Source of the DNA: Trematomus loennbergii
Lineage: Eukaryota; Chordata; Actinopteri; Perciformes; Nototheniidae
Assembly (NCBI GenBank): GCA_012861695.1
Contig: JAAOOA010000143.1
Location: forward strand, 62,501 to 126,500
Reading direction: 5' to 3'
DNA: 64,000 nt
Shown: positions 10,570-20,745 of the stretch, piece by piece
Layout of the letters: each line of letters opens with the position of its first letter
How positions within the stretch are numbered: position 1 is the first letter of the stretch
Position numbers and translations under genes: made by a program
Notes under the pieces: model-generated
What the model was told of the DNA's origin: nothing
Databases searched by the model: none
Seen by the model: only the letters and a program-made list of their open reading frames with translations

Positions 10570-13394
10570 TATGGCAAGCCATTCGAGTATTTATTCCATA
10601 TCCTTGATATCAGACGGCAGCTGCCTGCACTAGTTGGCTCTTTGATTTCACTTGTTAGATATATGGTCAAACTAGTGTGGCACTCTGCTTTACTAGTTAA
10701 ATAGTGATGTGTCAAAAAATGCACGAGTCAACATGTATGACTTTGAAACAATTCACTAGTTAACTAGTTGCACGTACATGTCAACTACAGTGGCGAGCCG
10801 TCAGGGCCCTCTAGGCCCCCTTTTTTTTTTTAAACATTAAAAAAAAAAAAAAAGATTTAAATATATATTTTTTTAATATTATTTTTGTTATATTTTTCAT
10901 TAGTTTTACCGAAAAAAAACTTGATTTAATAAAATAACATTTCCAAAGAAATAAATCCTTGGAATCTGCCTGTTCAGTCTCTGTTGAATGTGAAGGGTTA
11001 CATGAAAGAAGCTCGCCTGGCCCTCTCTGCGATTCACAGAGGGTTGCTATAGTAACTGAACGAGAGAGTAATGTCAAATGACAGTACAATTGACCAATCA
11101 TATCTTCCCTCTAAATGGGTGGGTTTTATTATCGCGGACTTTATGACGAGTTCCGCCCGCTGTGAAACTTTTCTTGTTTCCATAGCAACAACAACTTCCT
11201 GTCAACAGCGTGAACTCGCCTTCAAAATAAAAGCATGCCAAATTACACTTAAGACATACAACTGCAACGAAAGTAACAAACACAATGCAATATCATTTTC
11301 AATGTCAAAGAACACAAATTGGGTTCACAGGTGTTGTTTTGTGTGGTAGAGGGTCGCTGTCATTGATGCGTTTTGCACCCTGGCCGTTGTTTGATATTCC
11401 GCTGAAGTATACGCTGTGACGTAATAACTCTTTTTTTTTCTTTTTTTCGAGGGAAGGGGTGGGGGTCAGAGGGCCTAGGTATAAAGCTCACGGCTCGCCA
11501 CTGGTCAACTAGTTAGTCATTGTGTTGAACTAGAGAGAAGAAAACCACAACTAGTGGGCTGAAAAAGCCATACATGTTGAATCAACATCTAACTAGTTGC
11601 ATACAGTTGCTCACTAGTGCACAAAAAGCCAAACTAGTTGAAGGAAAGGCCTTACATGTAAGAAAAATGTGTAACATGTAAGGTCAAAGTCTAACATGTT
11701 CATAACAGAACCTGACTAGTGAGAAAAAATGCCCTCCACTAGTTAACTAGTAAGAAAAACATCTGTGTCACTAGTTTACTAGTGACTCCTCTAAGGCTCC
11801 ACTAGTTAACTAGTGAGATAAAGTGTGTGTAACTAGTTAACTAGTAAGGTACAAACAATTGTACTAGTGTATCTAGTGGACAATTTGGACCTCACTAGTT
11901 AACTAGTGCACATTTTGAGCCTCATAGTCAGCTTGTAAGACCAAAAGAGGCTTCAACTAGTTAACTAGTGCACATTTTGCCTTCACTAGTTAACGTGTAA
12001 GCTGCAATATGTATCCACTAGTTAACTAGTTGTCGTTCATATGGCCGACACGTTAACTAGTCAGCCATATGCAAATGAAGCAGGCGGGACCCAGATTCTG
12101 ATTGGTCAGTTCAGCTCTGTGAGGGAGAGCCTTAGGGGGCGTTCTCCTGCAACGTTTTTAGCAACGTCTCGAAGACGTGAGGTATCAGTCGGGTATTTAG
12201 TGCCTCCTGTTAACATATTGTCCGTGGGAAGTCAGTCAGTGTGTTTGGCCTAGAAAAATACATGTTTCTGTTTCTGCTTTGTTCCGCTTTGTGTGTGTTT
12301 TGTTGGTGCGAGTGTGCGTATGCTTGTGTGAGAACACCGGCACTCGACACACAAAAGTAGAGGAAGTGATCGTGGGACATTTTATCAGCGGTGCTCATGA
12401 AATGAATAAAGCAGAAACACTGGACAGATCTTAAAATCAGGATAACCATAGATCCGTATGATAAACAACCTCTCCATATTTTGCCTTAAAGACTCATATT
12501 TACAGAAGTCACGGCGATCTCTCAAAGCTGTGATCAGAAGAGGGTTATTCCTCTTTCTATCCATCACTAATGTCACTCTGTTATCACAAGCTATTCTAAT
12601 CCAAGCACCTTTCAAATTGCAGCTTAACAAAATGTTTTAAAGAGGATCTATATTCCTGTCTGCAGTCCTAAGGCAACTTTCTCATTTTAACAAAGTCTTC
12701 AATGTTCTTACCTAATTTGATAAACAGTCATATGATCATAATTACACAAATACTTTTGTTTTATATTTTTGTAATATGGTCACATGACTGTATTTTAAAA
12801 CACAGTGTATTTAAGCTCTTAAAGAAACTATTTGGGCTGGGTGGCGCTCTATAGCTTAGGGCCAATAGGAGACCTCGATGCCTTCTTTCCCCTCCTCCTC
12901 ATTAGCATTCTGTGCAACTAGTGCGACTAGTGCACATTTGGGATCCACTAGTACTACTAGTGAACATTTTGAGCCTCACTAGTTCACTAGTGGAATTTAA
13001 ATGTATCTCACTAGTTAACTAGTAAAGGGCAAAGGGTTCACTAGTTAACGTGTAGACATTTTGAGCCCCACTAGTTAACTAGTAAGGTCAAAAGAGGCGT
13101 CAACTAGTTAACTAGTCAACCTTTTGCCTTTACTAGTTAACTAGTGAGTGATCCTGGGTGCCACTAGTGCTGCTCCTGGCGTCACTAGTAAGGCTTATGT
13201 GCTAACTAGTCGGACAAAAGTGCCACTAGTTGCTGAAAAAGAGTGACTAGTGTAATGTTTTATTGAACTAGTAAAGCAGAGTGCCACACTAGTTAGACAA
13301 TATATCTAACAAGTGAAATCAAAGAGCCAACTAGTGCAGGCAGCTGCCGTCTGATATCAAGGATATGGAATAAATACTCAAATGGCTTGCCATA
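10570..13394. mobile_element. 2.8-kb long-TIR element filled with ACTAGT palindromes
   Basis: The ends are about 150-bp inverted repeats starting TATGGCAAGCCATTCGAGTA (10570) and ending with the complement at 13394. They share ATCAGACGGCAGCTGCCTGC and the following CACTAGTTGGCTCTTTGATT. A TA dinucleotide at each end could be a target duplication. The interior, excluding a nested hAT at 10788-11503 and a plainer block at 12060-12900, holds several dozen ACTAGT sites, many as the 14-base palindrome ACTAGTTAACTAGT spaced 25-45 bases apart. No transposase is encoded. The element sits in an intron of the exoc3l2-like gene. The family is not recognised. Confidence 0.8.
10788..11503 (+). mobile_element. 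hAT-type non-autonomous element, copy 1
   Basis: It is bounded by CAGTGGCGAGCCGTCAGGGC and, at the other end, CACGGCTCGCCACTG, with an exact 8-bp target duplication GTCAACTA at 10780-10787 and 11504-11511. Terminal CAG...CTG and 8-bp duplications are the hAT signature. The 716-bp body is AT-rich near one end and carries a 90-codon open frame shared with copy 2 (27792-28542, opposite orientation). It shows no recognisable domain, so I treat it as non-coding. It is inserted inside the ACTAGT element. Confidence 0.93.
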
Positions 13395-13429
13395 GTATGG
13401 CACATAAGCCTTACTTCATTCTCATAGTG

Positions 13430-14020
13430 CGGAAAGAGGGGGAGGGGCATAATGCGGAAAGAGGGGGGGCATAGTGCGGAAAGACGGGGGGGCATAGTGC
13501 GGAAAGAGGGGGGGCATAGTGCGGAAAGAGGGGGGGGCATAGTGCGGAAAGAGGGGGGGCATAGTGCGGAAAGAGGGGGGGCATAGTGCGGAAAGGGGGG
13601 GCATAGTGCGGAAAGAGGGGGGGCATAGTGCGGAAAGACGGGGGGGCATAGTGCGGAAAGAGGGGGGGCATAGTGCGGAAAGAGGGGGGGCATAGTGCGG
13701 AAAGAGGGGGGGCATAGTGCAGAAAGAGGGGGGCATAGTGCGGAAAGAGGGGGGGGCATAGTGCGGAAAGAGGGGGGGCATAGTGCGGAAAGAGGGGGGG
13801 CATAGTGCGGAAAGAGGGGGGGGGGCATAGTGCGGAAAGAGGGGGGGCATAGTGCGGAAAGATGGGGGGCATAGTGCGGAAGAGGGGGGGCATAGTGCGG
13901 AAAGATGGGGGGGCATAGTGCGGAAAGAGGGGGGGCATAGTGCGGAAAGAGGGGGGGCATAGTGCGGAAAGAGGGGGGGGCATAGTGCGGAAAGAGGGAG
14001 GGGCATAGTGCGGAAAGAGG
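13430..14020 (+). repeat. G-run minisatellite (GGGGGGGCATAGTGCGGAAAGA)
   Basis: About 27 copies of a 21-23 bp unit made of 6-9 G followed by CATAGTGCGGAAAGA. Length variation is almost entirely in the G run. The minus strand reads as a Pro-rich periodic frame, which is an artefact. Confidence 0.97.
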
Positions 14021-14064
14021 CCAAAGCCCTGCTGATTCAATAACTGCAGAGTTCCAGCTCTGGC

Positions 14065-14065
<1 letters not shown>

Positions 14066-14102
<37 letters not shown>
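14066..14102. repeat. (AT)n microsatellite
   Basis: An uninterrupted AT run next to the small exon of the minus-strand gene; a second broken ATATATAG run is at 14228-14255. Confidence 0.95.
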
Positions 14103-14104
<2 letters not shown>

Positions 14105-14111
14105 TGTGTAC

Positions 14112-14182
14112 CTGAGGGCGGGGGCGCTCCGGGTCAAACGCAGGACTTCCTGCTGGACCCGGTCTGGATCCCGAGAGACGCC
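14112..14182 (-). CDS. exoc3l2: EXOC3/Sec6-family protein, penultimate exon
   Basis: The minus strand reads GVSRDPDRVQQEVLRLTRSA then PAL and a split Ser codon, between acceptor TTGTCCTCAG and donor CTCAG/GTACAC. 'DP..VQ.EV..L' corresponds to the segment just before the C-terminal HLSALL helix in Sec6-family proteins. The 71-nt exon ends in phase 2 and joins exactly to the last exon. The intron to that last exon is 3.65 kb and contains the ACTAGT element and two G-run arrays. Confidence 0.6.
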
Positions 14183-14357
14183 CTGAGGACAAGAGACAGC
14201 TGCTGGAGCTCTCTCCTTTATTTACTGTGTATATATATAGATATATTTATATATGAAGTACTTCAACACGTGCACGCTCAGCAACCCTGAGAGCGTGCAC
14301 GTGTGCTCACGTGCGCGTGTGTGAGAGTGCACGTGTGTGAGGGTGCGCGTGCCTCAC

Positions 14358-14509
14358 CCACTCCCTGAAGAAGGCGCAGATCTTCAGGGCGTCTGTCCTC
14401 GTCCTCTCAGCTCCGTCCTGCTGTCCCTCGTCTTCTTCATCTTCATCATCTTCATCATCCTCCTCACATACTGCACACACACATCCTGCTGCAGCTCCGT
14501 CAGCACCCA
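14358..14509 (-). CDS. exoc3l2: EXOC3/Sec6-family protein exon with one-base break
   Basis: After the acceptor TTTCTCTCAG (14510) the minus strand reads WVLTELQQDVCVQYVRRMMK, a segment that resembles the 'VL.ELQ..YV..Y++.+MK' helix of EXOC3L/TNFAIP2-type proteins. The end of the exon reads TDALKICAFFREW in a second frame. A single-base change between about 14395 and 14420 would join them: 152 nt is one short of 51 codons. The donor is GAGTGG/GTGAGG. A run of acidic or Met-Lys codons (GATGATGAAGAT) sits at the join and is a likely slippage site. Confidence 0.55.
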
Positions 14510-14517
14510 CTGAGAGA

Positions 14518-15128
14518 AAGACAGGTGAGAGACAGGTGAGACAGGTGAGAGACCAGTGAGAGACAGTTGAGACAGACAGGTGAGGGACAGGTGAGAGACA
14601 GGTGAGAGACAGGTGAGAGACAGGTGAGAGACCAGTGAGAGACAGGTGAAGACAGGTGAGACAGGTGAGAGACCAGTGAGAGACAGGTGAGACAGGTGAG
14701 AGACCAGTGAGAGACAGGTGAGACAGACAGGTGAGGGACAGGTGAGAGACAGGTGAGAGACAGGTGAGAGACAGGTGAGAGACCAGTGAGAGACAGTTGA
14801 GACAGGTGAGACAGGTGAGAGACCAGTGAGAGACAGGTGAGACAGGTGAGAGACCAGTGAGAGACAGTTGAGACAGGTGAGACAGACAGGTGAGAGACAG
14901 GTGAGAGACAGGTGAGAGACAGGTGAGAGACAGGTGAGACAGACAGGTGAGACAGACAGGTGAGAGACAGGTGAGAAAGACAGGTGAGAGACAGGTGAGA
15001 GACAGGTGAGACATACAGGTGAGGCAGACAGGCGAGAGACAGGTGAGAGACATACAGGTGAGAGACAGGTGAGAGACAGACAGGCAGACAGGTGAGACAG
15101 GTGAGACAGGTGAGACAGGTGAGACAGT
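14518..15128 (+). repeat. CAGGTGAGA(GA) array in the exoc3l2-like intron
   Basis: The intron consists of CAGGTGAGAGACAGGTGAGA phrases with 10, 12 and 16 bp spacings. In the gene's sense direction (minus) it reads CTGTCTCTCACCTGTCTCAC, nearly the same phrase as the creatine kinase intron at 6479-7140. It touches the exon donor and acceptor on both sides. Confidence 0.95.
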
Positions 15129-15133
15129 CTCAC

Positions 15134-15249
15134 CTGTCTGCAGGTGGGCTTCAGGTCTGTCAGCTCTTGAACGATGAAGCTGAGCAGAGAGTCGACGACA
15201 GGAAGTGACCCGTCGTCCAGCCGGGCGTCAGCAGGTGAGAGAAGCACAC
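15134..15249 (-). CDS. exoc3l2: EXOC3/Sec6-family protein, most 5' exon seen
   Basis: The minus strand reads LLSPADARLDDGSLPVVDSL then LSFIVQELTDLKPTCRQ, directly in phase with WVLTELQQ of the next exon. Acceptor TGTGTGTGCAG (15250) and donor AGACAG/GTGAGA bound it. The segment is predicted helical, as expected for a Sec6-family rod. No further upstream exons of this gene were found before the window end. They may lie beyond 64 kb or in sequence too diverged to spot by eye. Confidence 0.55.
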
Positions 15250-15660
15250 CTGCACACACACACACACCTGGTTACGGTTGCTGTGGAAACAGGACATGAT
15301 GCTGAACACTGAGGACACTCTATCAGATCCTTTATCTTACCTCTTTCTAATCTACACACACACAAGTATTTACCTGAAGTTACACAACAGTGTTGTTGAT
15401 ACAGAGTTGGAGTTTATTCACACGTCACAAAGTGGGTCATGTTTTCAAGAAACATTGAACAGTGCTGCACATGTGACACAGGAGAAAAGAAAACTCTGAA
15501 CCCTTTCTTTGCCATTATATAAAAATAGTGTTGCTACAAAAGTATAAATTAGGCTTTCTAATAAGACAACTCAGATCTGAAGCTACACAGGAAGCTGCTG
15601 CATTTTAGTAGAGTATAAAAAGGCATGCCTTTAAAATAGGATGCAAGCAACACTAGTTTC
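15250..15660. other. Intron sequence, no feature recognised
   Basis: AT-rich sequence with a short CACACA run at 15252-15268. No exon or repeat unit seen. Confidence 0.5.
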
Positions 15661-16046
15661 TTAAAGGTGGGGTAGGTAAGTTTGAGAAACCGGCTGGAGA
15701 TACACTTGTTGTTATATTCCATGGAATGCTCTTAACATCCTGATAGCAATGAATATCTGAAGTGCTTTGACAACAATCCATAAATAAATATCATCTGTGG
15801 AAGCTGTAGTACTGTAAAAAGCACGACCAATCATCTGACCGGCCCGGCTAAAATAACTGGATGGCCTACCTGCCTGTCAGCCTTCCATCTGTGCACAAAC
15901 TTATCTCGTGCCCTCATTGGTCATGTGCGCGTTCTTGTGTGTTGGAGGAGGGGCTCTGTGAGGAAGTGGCAGATTTTCTCCGGTTGTGTATTTTCAAATT
16001 CTAGCGATCTCGAGCTGGTTTCTCAAACTTACTACCCCACCTTTAA
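15661..16046. mobile_element. 386-bp MITE with TTAA ends
   Basis: The ends are inverted copies: TTAAAGGTGGGGTAGGTAAG at 15661 and ACTTACTACCCCACCTTTAA at 16046, each extending inward to GTTTGAGAAACC / GGTTTCTCAAAC. TTAA at both borders fits a piggyBac-type duplication, although the TTAA could instead be part of the repeat. A partial relative (ending CTTACCTACCCTACCTTTAA) is at 57770-57812. Confidence 0.8.
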
Positions 16047-16214
16047 CCTGAATTGATAATAGACTATAATCAATTTAAGTTTGCATTCTTATACCATTTT
16101 GTACAATAATTATAATGAATAAGTTCAAACAAACTAAAACTTACAGCTGATTAATAACGGTATCTAACTTGAGTTTTTATTATATCAAAACCTGTTGAAA
16201 TGCTACTGTTATTT

Positions 16215-17052
16215 TTACTGTCCCCAAAAAGCGCGTCGGCAGCCTCCAGGAATGCTTCTTTCACAACTTCGCCGTCTTTGAAAGACTTCATGTGTTTCGC
16301 AGAACGTGCCTGACACGATCACATGCTATGGTAGCAGCCTTGCTCTTGTTGTTGGGCCTGACACGATAAGATGCTATGGTAGCAGCCTGCTCTTGTTGTT
16401 GGGCCTGACACGATAAGATGCTATGGTAGCAGCCTTGCTCTTGTTGTTGGACCTGACACGATAAGATGCTATGGTAGCAGCCTTGCTCTTGTTGTTGGGC
16501 CTGACACGATAAGATGCTATGGTAGCAGCCTTGCTCTTGTTGTTGGGCCTGACACGATAAGATGCTATGGTAGCAGCCTTGCTCTTGTTGTTGGGCCTGA
16601 CACGATAAGATGCTATGGTAGCAGCCTTGCTCTTGTTGTTGGGCCTGACACGATAAGATGCTATGGTAGCAGCCTTGCTCTTGTTTGGGCCTGACACGAT
16701 AAGATGCTATGGTAGCAGCCTTGCTCTTGTTGTTGGGCCTGACACGATGAGATGCTATGGTAGCAGCCTTGCTCTTGTTGTTGGGCCTGGTGAAGATGGA
16801 CTGCTGTGCATTTAGCTGTCCTTTCAGGTCCCTCACCTTTTGGGAGCGTAGGGCAGAGTTAGGAGGGAGTCCCGTCTCGTAGCGTTTGTGCACTGTTTTG
16901 AAATGCCGCTCCTAAATGACCCTTCTTCGATAAAGCCACGCTCGCATTGCAGATGAGAGACAGATGGACTTTGAATTGGAATAGATACAAAAATAATCAT
17001 CCTCCCACTCGGAGTGAAAATTATATATTTTGGGCTTTTTTGCTTCTGCCAT
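16215..17052 (-). pseudogene. hAT-derived gene 5' part (GTF2IRD2/ZBED-like) with expanded repeat
   Basis: The minus strand starts MAEAKKPKIYNFHSEWEDDY at 17052 and, across two frame slips, shows a BED/C2H2-like finger (CNASVALSKKGHL...HFKTVHK). Next comes HKRYETGLPPNSALRSQKVR. The end reads KSFKDGEVVKEAFLEAADAL near 16230. This order is known from fish proteins annotated as GTF2I-repeat-domain-2-like, which derive from hAT (Charlie-type) transposases. Between finger and end, a 16-residue unit (RPNNKSKAATIASHRV) that normally occurs once is present about nine times. No downstream transposase core follows before 16.2 kb, so only the N-terminal part remains. Confidence 0.75.
16330..16790 (-). 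repeat. 48-bp in-frame coding repeat
   Basis: Nine to ten copies of a 48-bp unit beginning CCTGACACGATAAGATGCTA on the + strand. On the minus strand the unit is 16 codons long, so copy number can change without shifting frame. Two units are one or three bases short (near 16388 and 16685). Confidence 0.95.
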
Positions 17053-17763
17053 AATTGCGGTCTGTGTGTGTGCGGACTGTCACTCCTGATGATGTTTGTC
17101 AATTTAAAAGATCATTTTGCAAGTCAAAAAAAAAAAAAAGTGTGGTAAAACTGTGAAGTAACACATTTGTTTGTGTGAAACGCTCAATGAACTACATCTC
17201 TGGTCAACAACACACGTCACCAAGATGGCCGTCACTACTGTCTTGTCAACAAAACGATTGGCTACCCTCACTATCACCACAATGAAACACGTCCTGAAGA
17301 AAGTCATGCAAAGCTGCCTGCCTGCCTTCCTTTGATTCTCTCTGAACTGCCTGGTCGTTTTAATGTTTAATGTCAACCATTTGTGCAGATAGCATGAAGT
17401 AGAGAAGATCGCCGATGCTAGCGTTAGCGTTAGCATTTCTCCCCGGGCTTAAATGGTGTATTATAGAATGATCACACCGGTGACAGTACTCTTCAAAGGG
17501 TTCACGAAATGACTACTACTCTTACTGTTTAACATTTTGGGTTACTTCATGTTACTTCATGTTAAGGCTAATACAAATGACAAGGCTGTAATGCTAACTA
17601 ACGTGCTAGCTACTAGCTAGCTTGATCCAGACACTCCTGGTCCTTTCATCAGACGGGAAGCGAAAGAACGAGCAAGACCCATTGCTGGTATGATAACAAC
17701 CTGGTACTAAGCACACAGGCATCTTGTTAAAGTTATCTTATCCCTCTTAGGTGCCTTACAACA
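17053..17763. other. No gene recognised
   Basis: The stretch contains an A13 run at 17127-17140, GCTAGCGTTAGCGTTAGC at 17418-17435 and a CTAGCTACTAGCTAG patch near 17606. Minus-strand frames here have no recognisable domain. Confidence 0.5.
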
Positions 17764-17934
17764 ATGGACGTCCGCTCTCGGGAGCGTCGGAGTGGTGCGG
17801 TCACCCTAAGTGACAGACCTAAAGTATCCGGGATTCAGGCATCTTCCCTGGCTTGTACATTTTTGGTGATGCGCCCTGGAGATATCAGCCTATTTTTAAC
17901 AACTTTTCCCCGCTTTTCAAACATTTATTCCGGG

Positions 17935-18059
17935 GTTTTAGCCAGTCATTTTGCAAGAAATCATTTAACATTAACGGTCTCCTGAAAAAGCACATATTCT
18001 GTGCATTTTCAGGAGAGCGTCTATGTTAAATAATTTCGTGCAAAATGACTGTCTAAAAC
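17935..18059. repeat. 125-nt imperfect palindrome
   Basis: GTTTTAGCCAGTCATTTTGC at 17935 pairs with GCAAAATGACTGTCTAAAAC at 18059. Pairing continues through CATTTAACATT, TCTCCTGAAAA and GCACA to a loop around TATTC. About 62-nt arms carry roughly six mismatches. Confidence 0.9.
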
Positions 18060-19479
18060 TCTCTTCCAGACATTTAAAAATACTTTCCCCGACCATTTAA
18101 ACATTATTTCTGGGTGGTAAAGTGCAGTTAAGCGGCCTGGAGGTATTATACTATTTCAAACAACTTTTCCCCGCCTTTCAAAGACTTATTCCTGGGTACA
18201 AGTGTTATCTTTCCCCCCTGGGTGTGTGTGAGACAAGTGAAGTGAGTCAGCCTGCCAACAAGCAGCAGTGTGCTGTCATTTGAAACATGTTCCCCCACAG
18301 TTTAACACACTTTTACCTGTGTTTTGAGGCTCTTTCCTGGGTCAATGTGTCCTCTTTCTCCCCCCTGGGTGTGTGTGAGACAAGTGAAGTGAGTCAGCCT
18401 GCCAACAAGCAGCAGTGTGCTGTCATTTGAAACATGTTACCCCACAGTGTGACTATGCTGTAGCCACGTTTCGAGCACTCTTTCCTGGGTCGAAAAGACA
18501 TGTGCTGTAACCTGGTTCTCTCCCAGTACTGGGTACTAGTTAATGCCACTATCACCACCACATTTAAACCAGATGAAGTGGTAGTTATCCGGGGTGCTGC
18601 AGAGTCATTTTCAGGCTCCTCTCCACAATTGTCCCCCTAAAATGATTTTAAATCATTATTTTTGCATTTAATGCATTTATTCTATCATTTATATGGTTCC
18701 CCAACACAATGCACATAGTCTGGAGCTCACTGGGGTCCTGCATATAATTTAATCAGGCGTTTTAACACTTTTTCCCATGAAAATGATTTTTAATCACTAT
18801 CATGGGGCTATGAAAATAAAATTCCGGGTAATGCAGAGCACAAGTGCACCTTTTACTATTTAAATGTATTTGTATTATATATATTTGGGCTAGGTAGGGG
18901 ACCTCTCTGGGTGATTTAGTCAGTTTATGGATTTTTTCCCACAAATCCTGGATGATCCAGGCCGAATTTGGGTGCTCATAGGCGGCCTGCCAGGCGCCCC
19001 CACCCGTGGAAAGCAAAAAAAAGTGAAGAAAACGCTTAATTATATCTTAAAATAATCAAAAATGAAGTTTTGAAAAATTGTCAAATTTTTTCTAAGTGCC
19101 AACGGGAGTAGTGGCCAGGTGTTTGGCGCTTCGGGCCGATTTTTCCCCTTCTCCGATGGTTGGTACAACGGAGAAGGGGAAAAAGTCCCTGGGCTTCATT
19201 TCCACTTCTCTGTCAAAAAGATTCATCCATGTTTTCAGACTACCTTCCGCACGAAATCAGAAACCCAGTTTTTGGGTGGACTCAGAAAAAAACGGCTGTT
19301 GGAAATCATGGAAGAATGTATCCGCTCACCAAGCACTCTGAGTGGGCCTCATTTTGTGCCTCAAGACCCCCCAGCCTGGTTCTCCCAATACTTTAAGTTC
19401 GACATGGAGGAATGCGAGGGCACTTTTGCAGGTGACTCTACCCGATTATGAGGCACTATTTTGGGTTTTTTTACATTTT
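18060..19479. repeat. Degenerate duplicated leader of the recombinase element
   Basis: Phrases recur at irregular spacing: 'CCCCTGGGTGTGTGTGAGAC' at 18218 and 18362 with about 100 bases of shared sequence after each (AAGTGAAGTGAGTCAGCCTG), and TTTTCCCCGC / TTCCTGGGT motifs. The overall style (C-run followed by GGTTCT or GGGT, then TTTTCA) resembles the clean arrays downstream, suggesting older arrays. Open frames around 19096-19451 have no recognisable domain. Confidence 0.6.
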
Positions 19480-20290
19480 CCCGGTTCTCCAAATAGTTTA
19501 AGTGCGACATTTTGAGCCCTGGAGGAATGCGAGGGCACTTTCCCGGTGACTCTACCCGATTTGAGGCACTATTTTGGGGTATAATTTTTACATTTTGACC
19601 CCTTTCCCGGTTTTCACCAAAGTTGAGTTGGATGATTTCCCCATGGAGGAATGTCAGGGGAGTCCGCGGGGGACTCTTGCGGGGTCATGAGGCACTATTT
19701 TGGGGTACAATTTTTCCATTTTGACCCCTTTCCCCGGTTCTCACCAAAGTTGAGTTGGATGATTTCCACCATGGAGGAATGTCAGGGGAGTCCGCGGGGG
19801 ACTCTTGCGGGGTCATGAGGCACTATTTTGGGGTACAATTTTTCCATTTTGACCCCTTTCCCCGGTTCTCACCAAAGTTGAGTTGGATGATTTCCCCATG
19901 GAGGAATGTCAGGGGAGTCCGCGGGGGACTCTTGCGGGGTCATGAGGCACTATTTTGGGGTACAATTTTTCCATTTTGACCCCTTTCCCCGGTTCTCACC
20001 AAAGTTGAGTTGGATGATTTCACCATGGAGGAATGTCAGGGGAGTCCGCGGGGGACTCTGCGGGGTCATGAGGCACTGTTTTGGGGTATAATTTTTCATT
20101 TTGACCCCTTTCCCCGGTTCTCACCAAAGTTGAGTTGGATGATTTCGACCATGGAGGAATGTCAGGGGAGTCCGCGGGGGACTCCTGCGGGGTCATGAGG
20201 CACTGTTTTGGGGTATAATTTTTACATTTTGACCCCTTTCCCCGGTTCTCACCAAAGTTGAGTGTGATGATTGCTGAGTCATGATGCACT
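19480..20290 (+). repeat. 127-bp tandem array
   Basis: Six copies at 125-128 bp spacing (TCACCAAAGTTGAGTTGGAT at 19614, 19741, 19869, 19996, 20121, 20249). Each contains ATGGAGGAATGTCAGGGGAG, GTCATGAGGCACT and ATTTTGACCCCTTTCC. The first two half-units (19380-19560) are more diverged. Confidence 0.96.
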
Positions 20291-20299
20291 TTTTTGGGG

Positions 20300-20745
20300 G
20301 TACCTCATTATCAACACGGACTAGAGATGTCTCGGAGATGGCTCGGACCCCACACCCTGGTTCTATGTAACCCTGGAGGAATGTCACATGAGTCGACAGG
20401 GGACTGCTGCTGGCTAATGAAGGACTATTTTGGGGTACATTTCCCCCATTATCAACACGGACTAGAGATGTCTCGGAGATGGCTCGGACCCCACACCCTG
20501 GTTCTATGTAACCCTGGAGGAATGTCACATGAGTCGACAGGGGACTGCTGCTGGCTAATGAAGGACTATTTTGGGGTACATTTCCCCCATTATCAACATG
20601 GACTAGAGATGTCTCGGAGATGGCTCGGACCCCACACCCTGGTTCTATGTAACCCTGGAGGAATGTCACATGAGTCGACAGGGGACTGCTGCTGGCTAAT
20701 GAAGCACTATTTCCGGGTACTTTTTTTTCATTTTCACCCAAATTT
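20300..20745 (+). repeat. 141-bp tandem array (47-codon period)
   Basis: Three nearly identical 141-bp copies begin at TCAACACGGACTAGAGATGT (20311, 20452, 20593). Because 141 is divisible by three, both strands keep long periodic frames, but no start, domain or codon bias supports a protein. Phrases TGGAGGAATGTCACATGAGT and AGGACTATTTTGGGGTACAT echo the preceding 127-bp unit, so the two arrays share ancestry. Confidence 0.95.

Noticed and set aside
11071..11349. A 92-codon frame conserved between the two hAT copies
   Set aside because: Conservation follows from shared element identity; both strands show comparable frames and no domain is visible, so coding is not supported.
12060..12900. Weak inverted similarity (ATGCAAATGAAGCAGGCGGG versus ATTAGCATTCTGTGC complement) suggesting another nested element
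   Set aside because: Matches are short and interrupted; borders and a target duplication cannot be defined.
13331..14040. Pro-rich 'FRTMPPLFPHYAPP' frames of 200 residues
   Set aside because: Produced by the G-run minisatellite read on the minus strand; unit length changes with the G count and there is no start or splice context.
14307..15265. Long Ser/Leu/Cys-rich minus-strand frames
   Set aside because: Only the ends (14358-14509 and 15134-15249) are exonic; the middle is the pyrimidine array of the intron.
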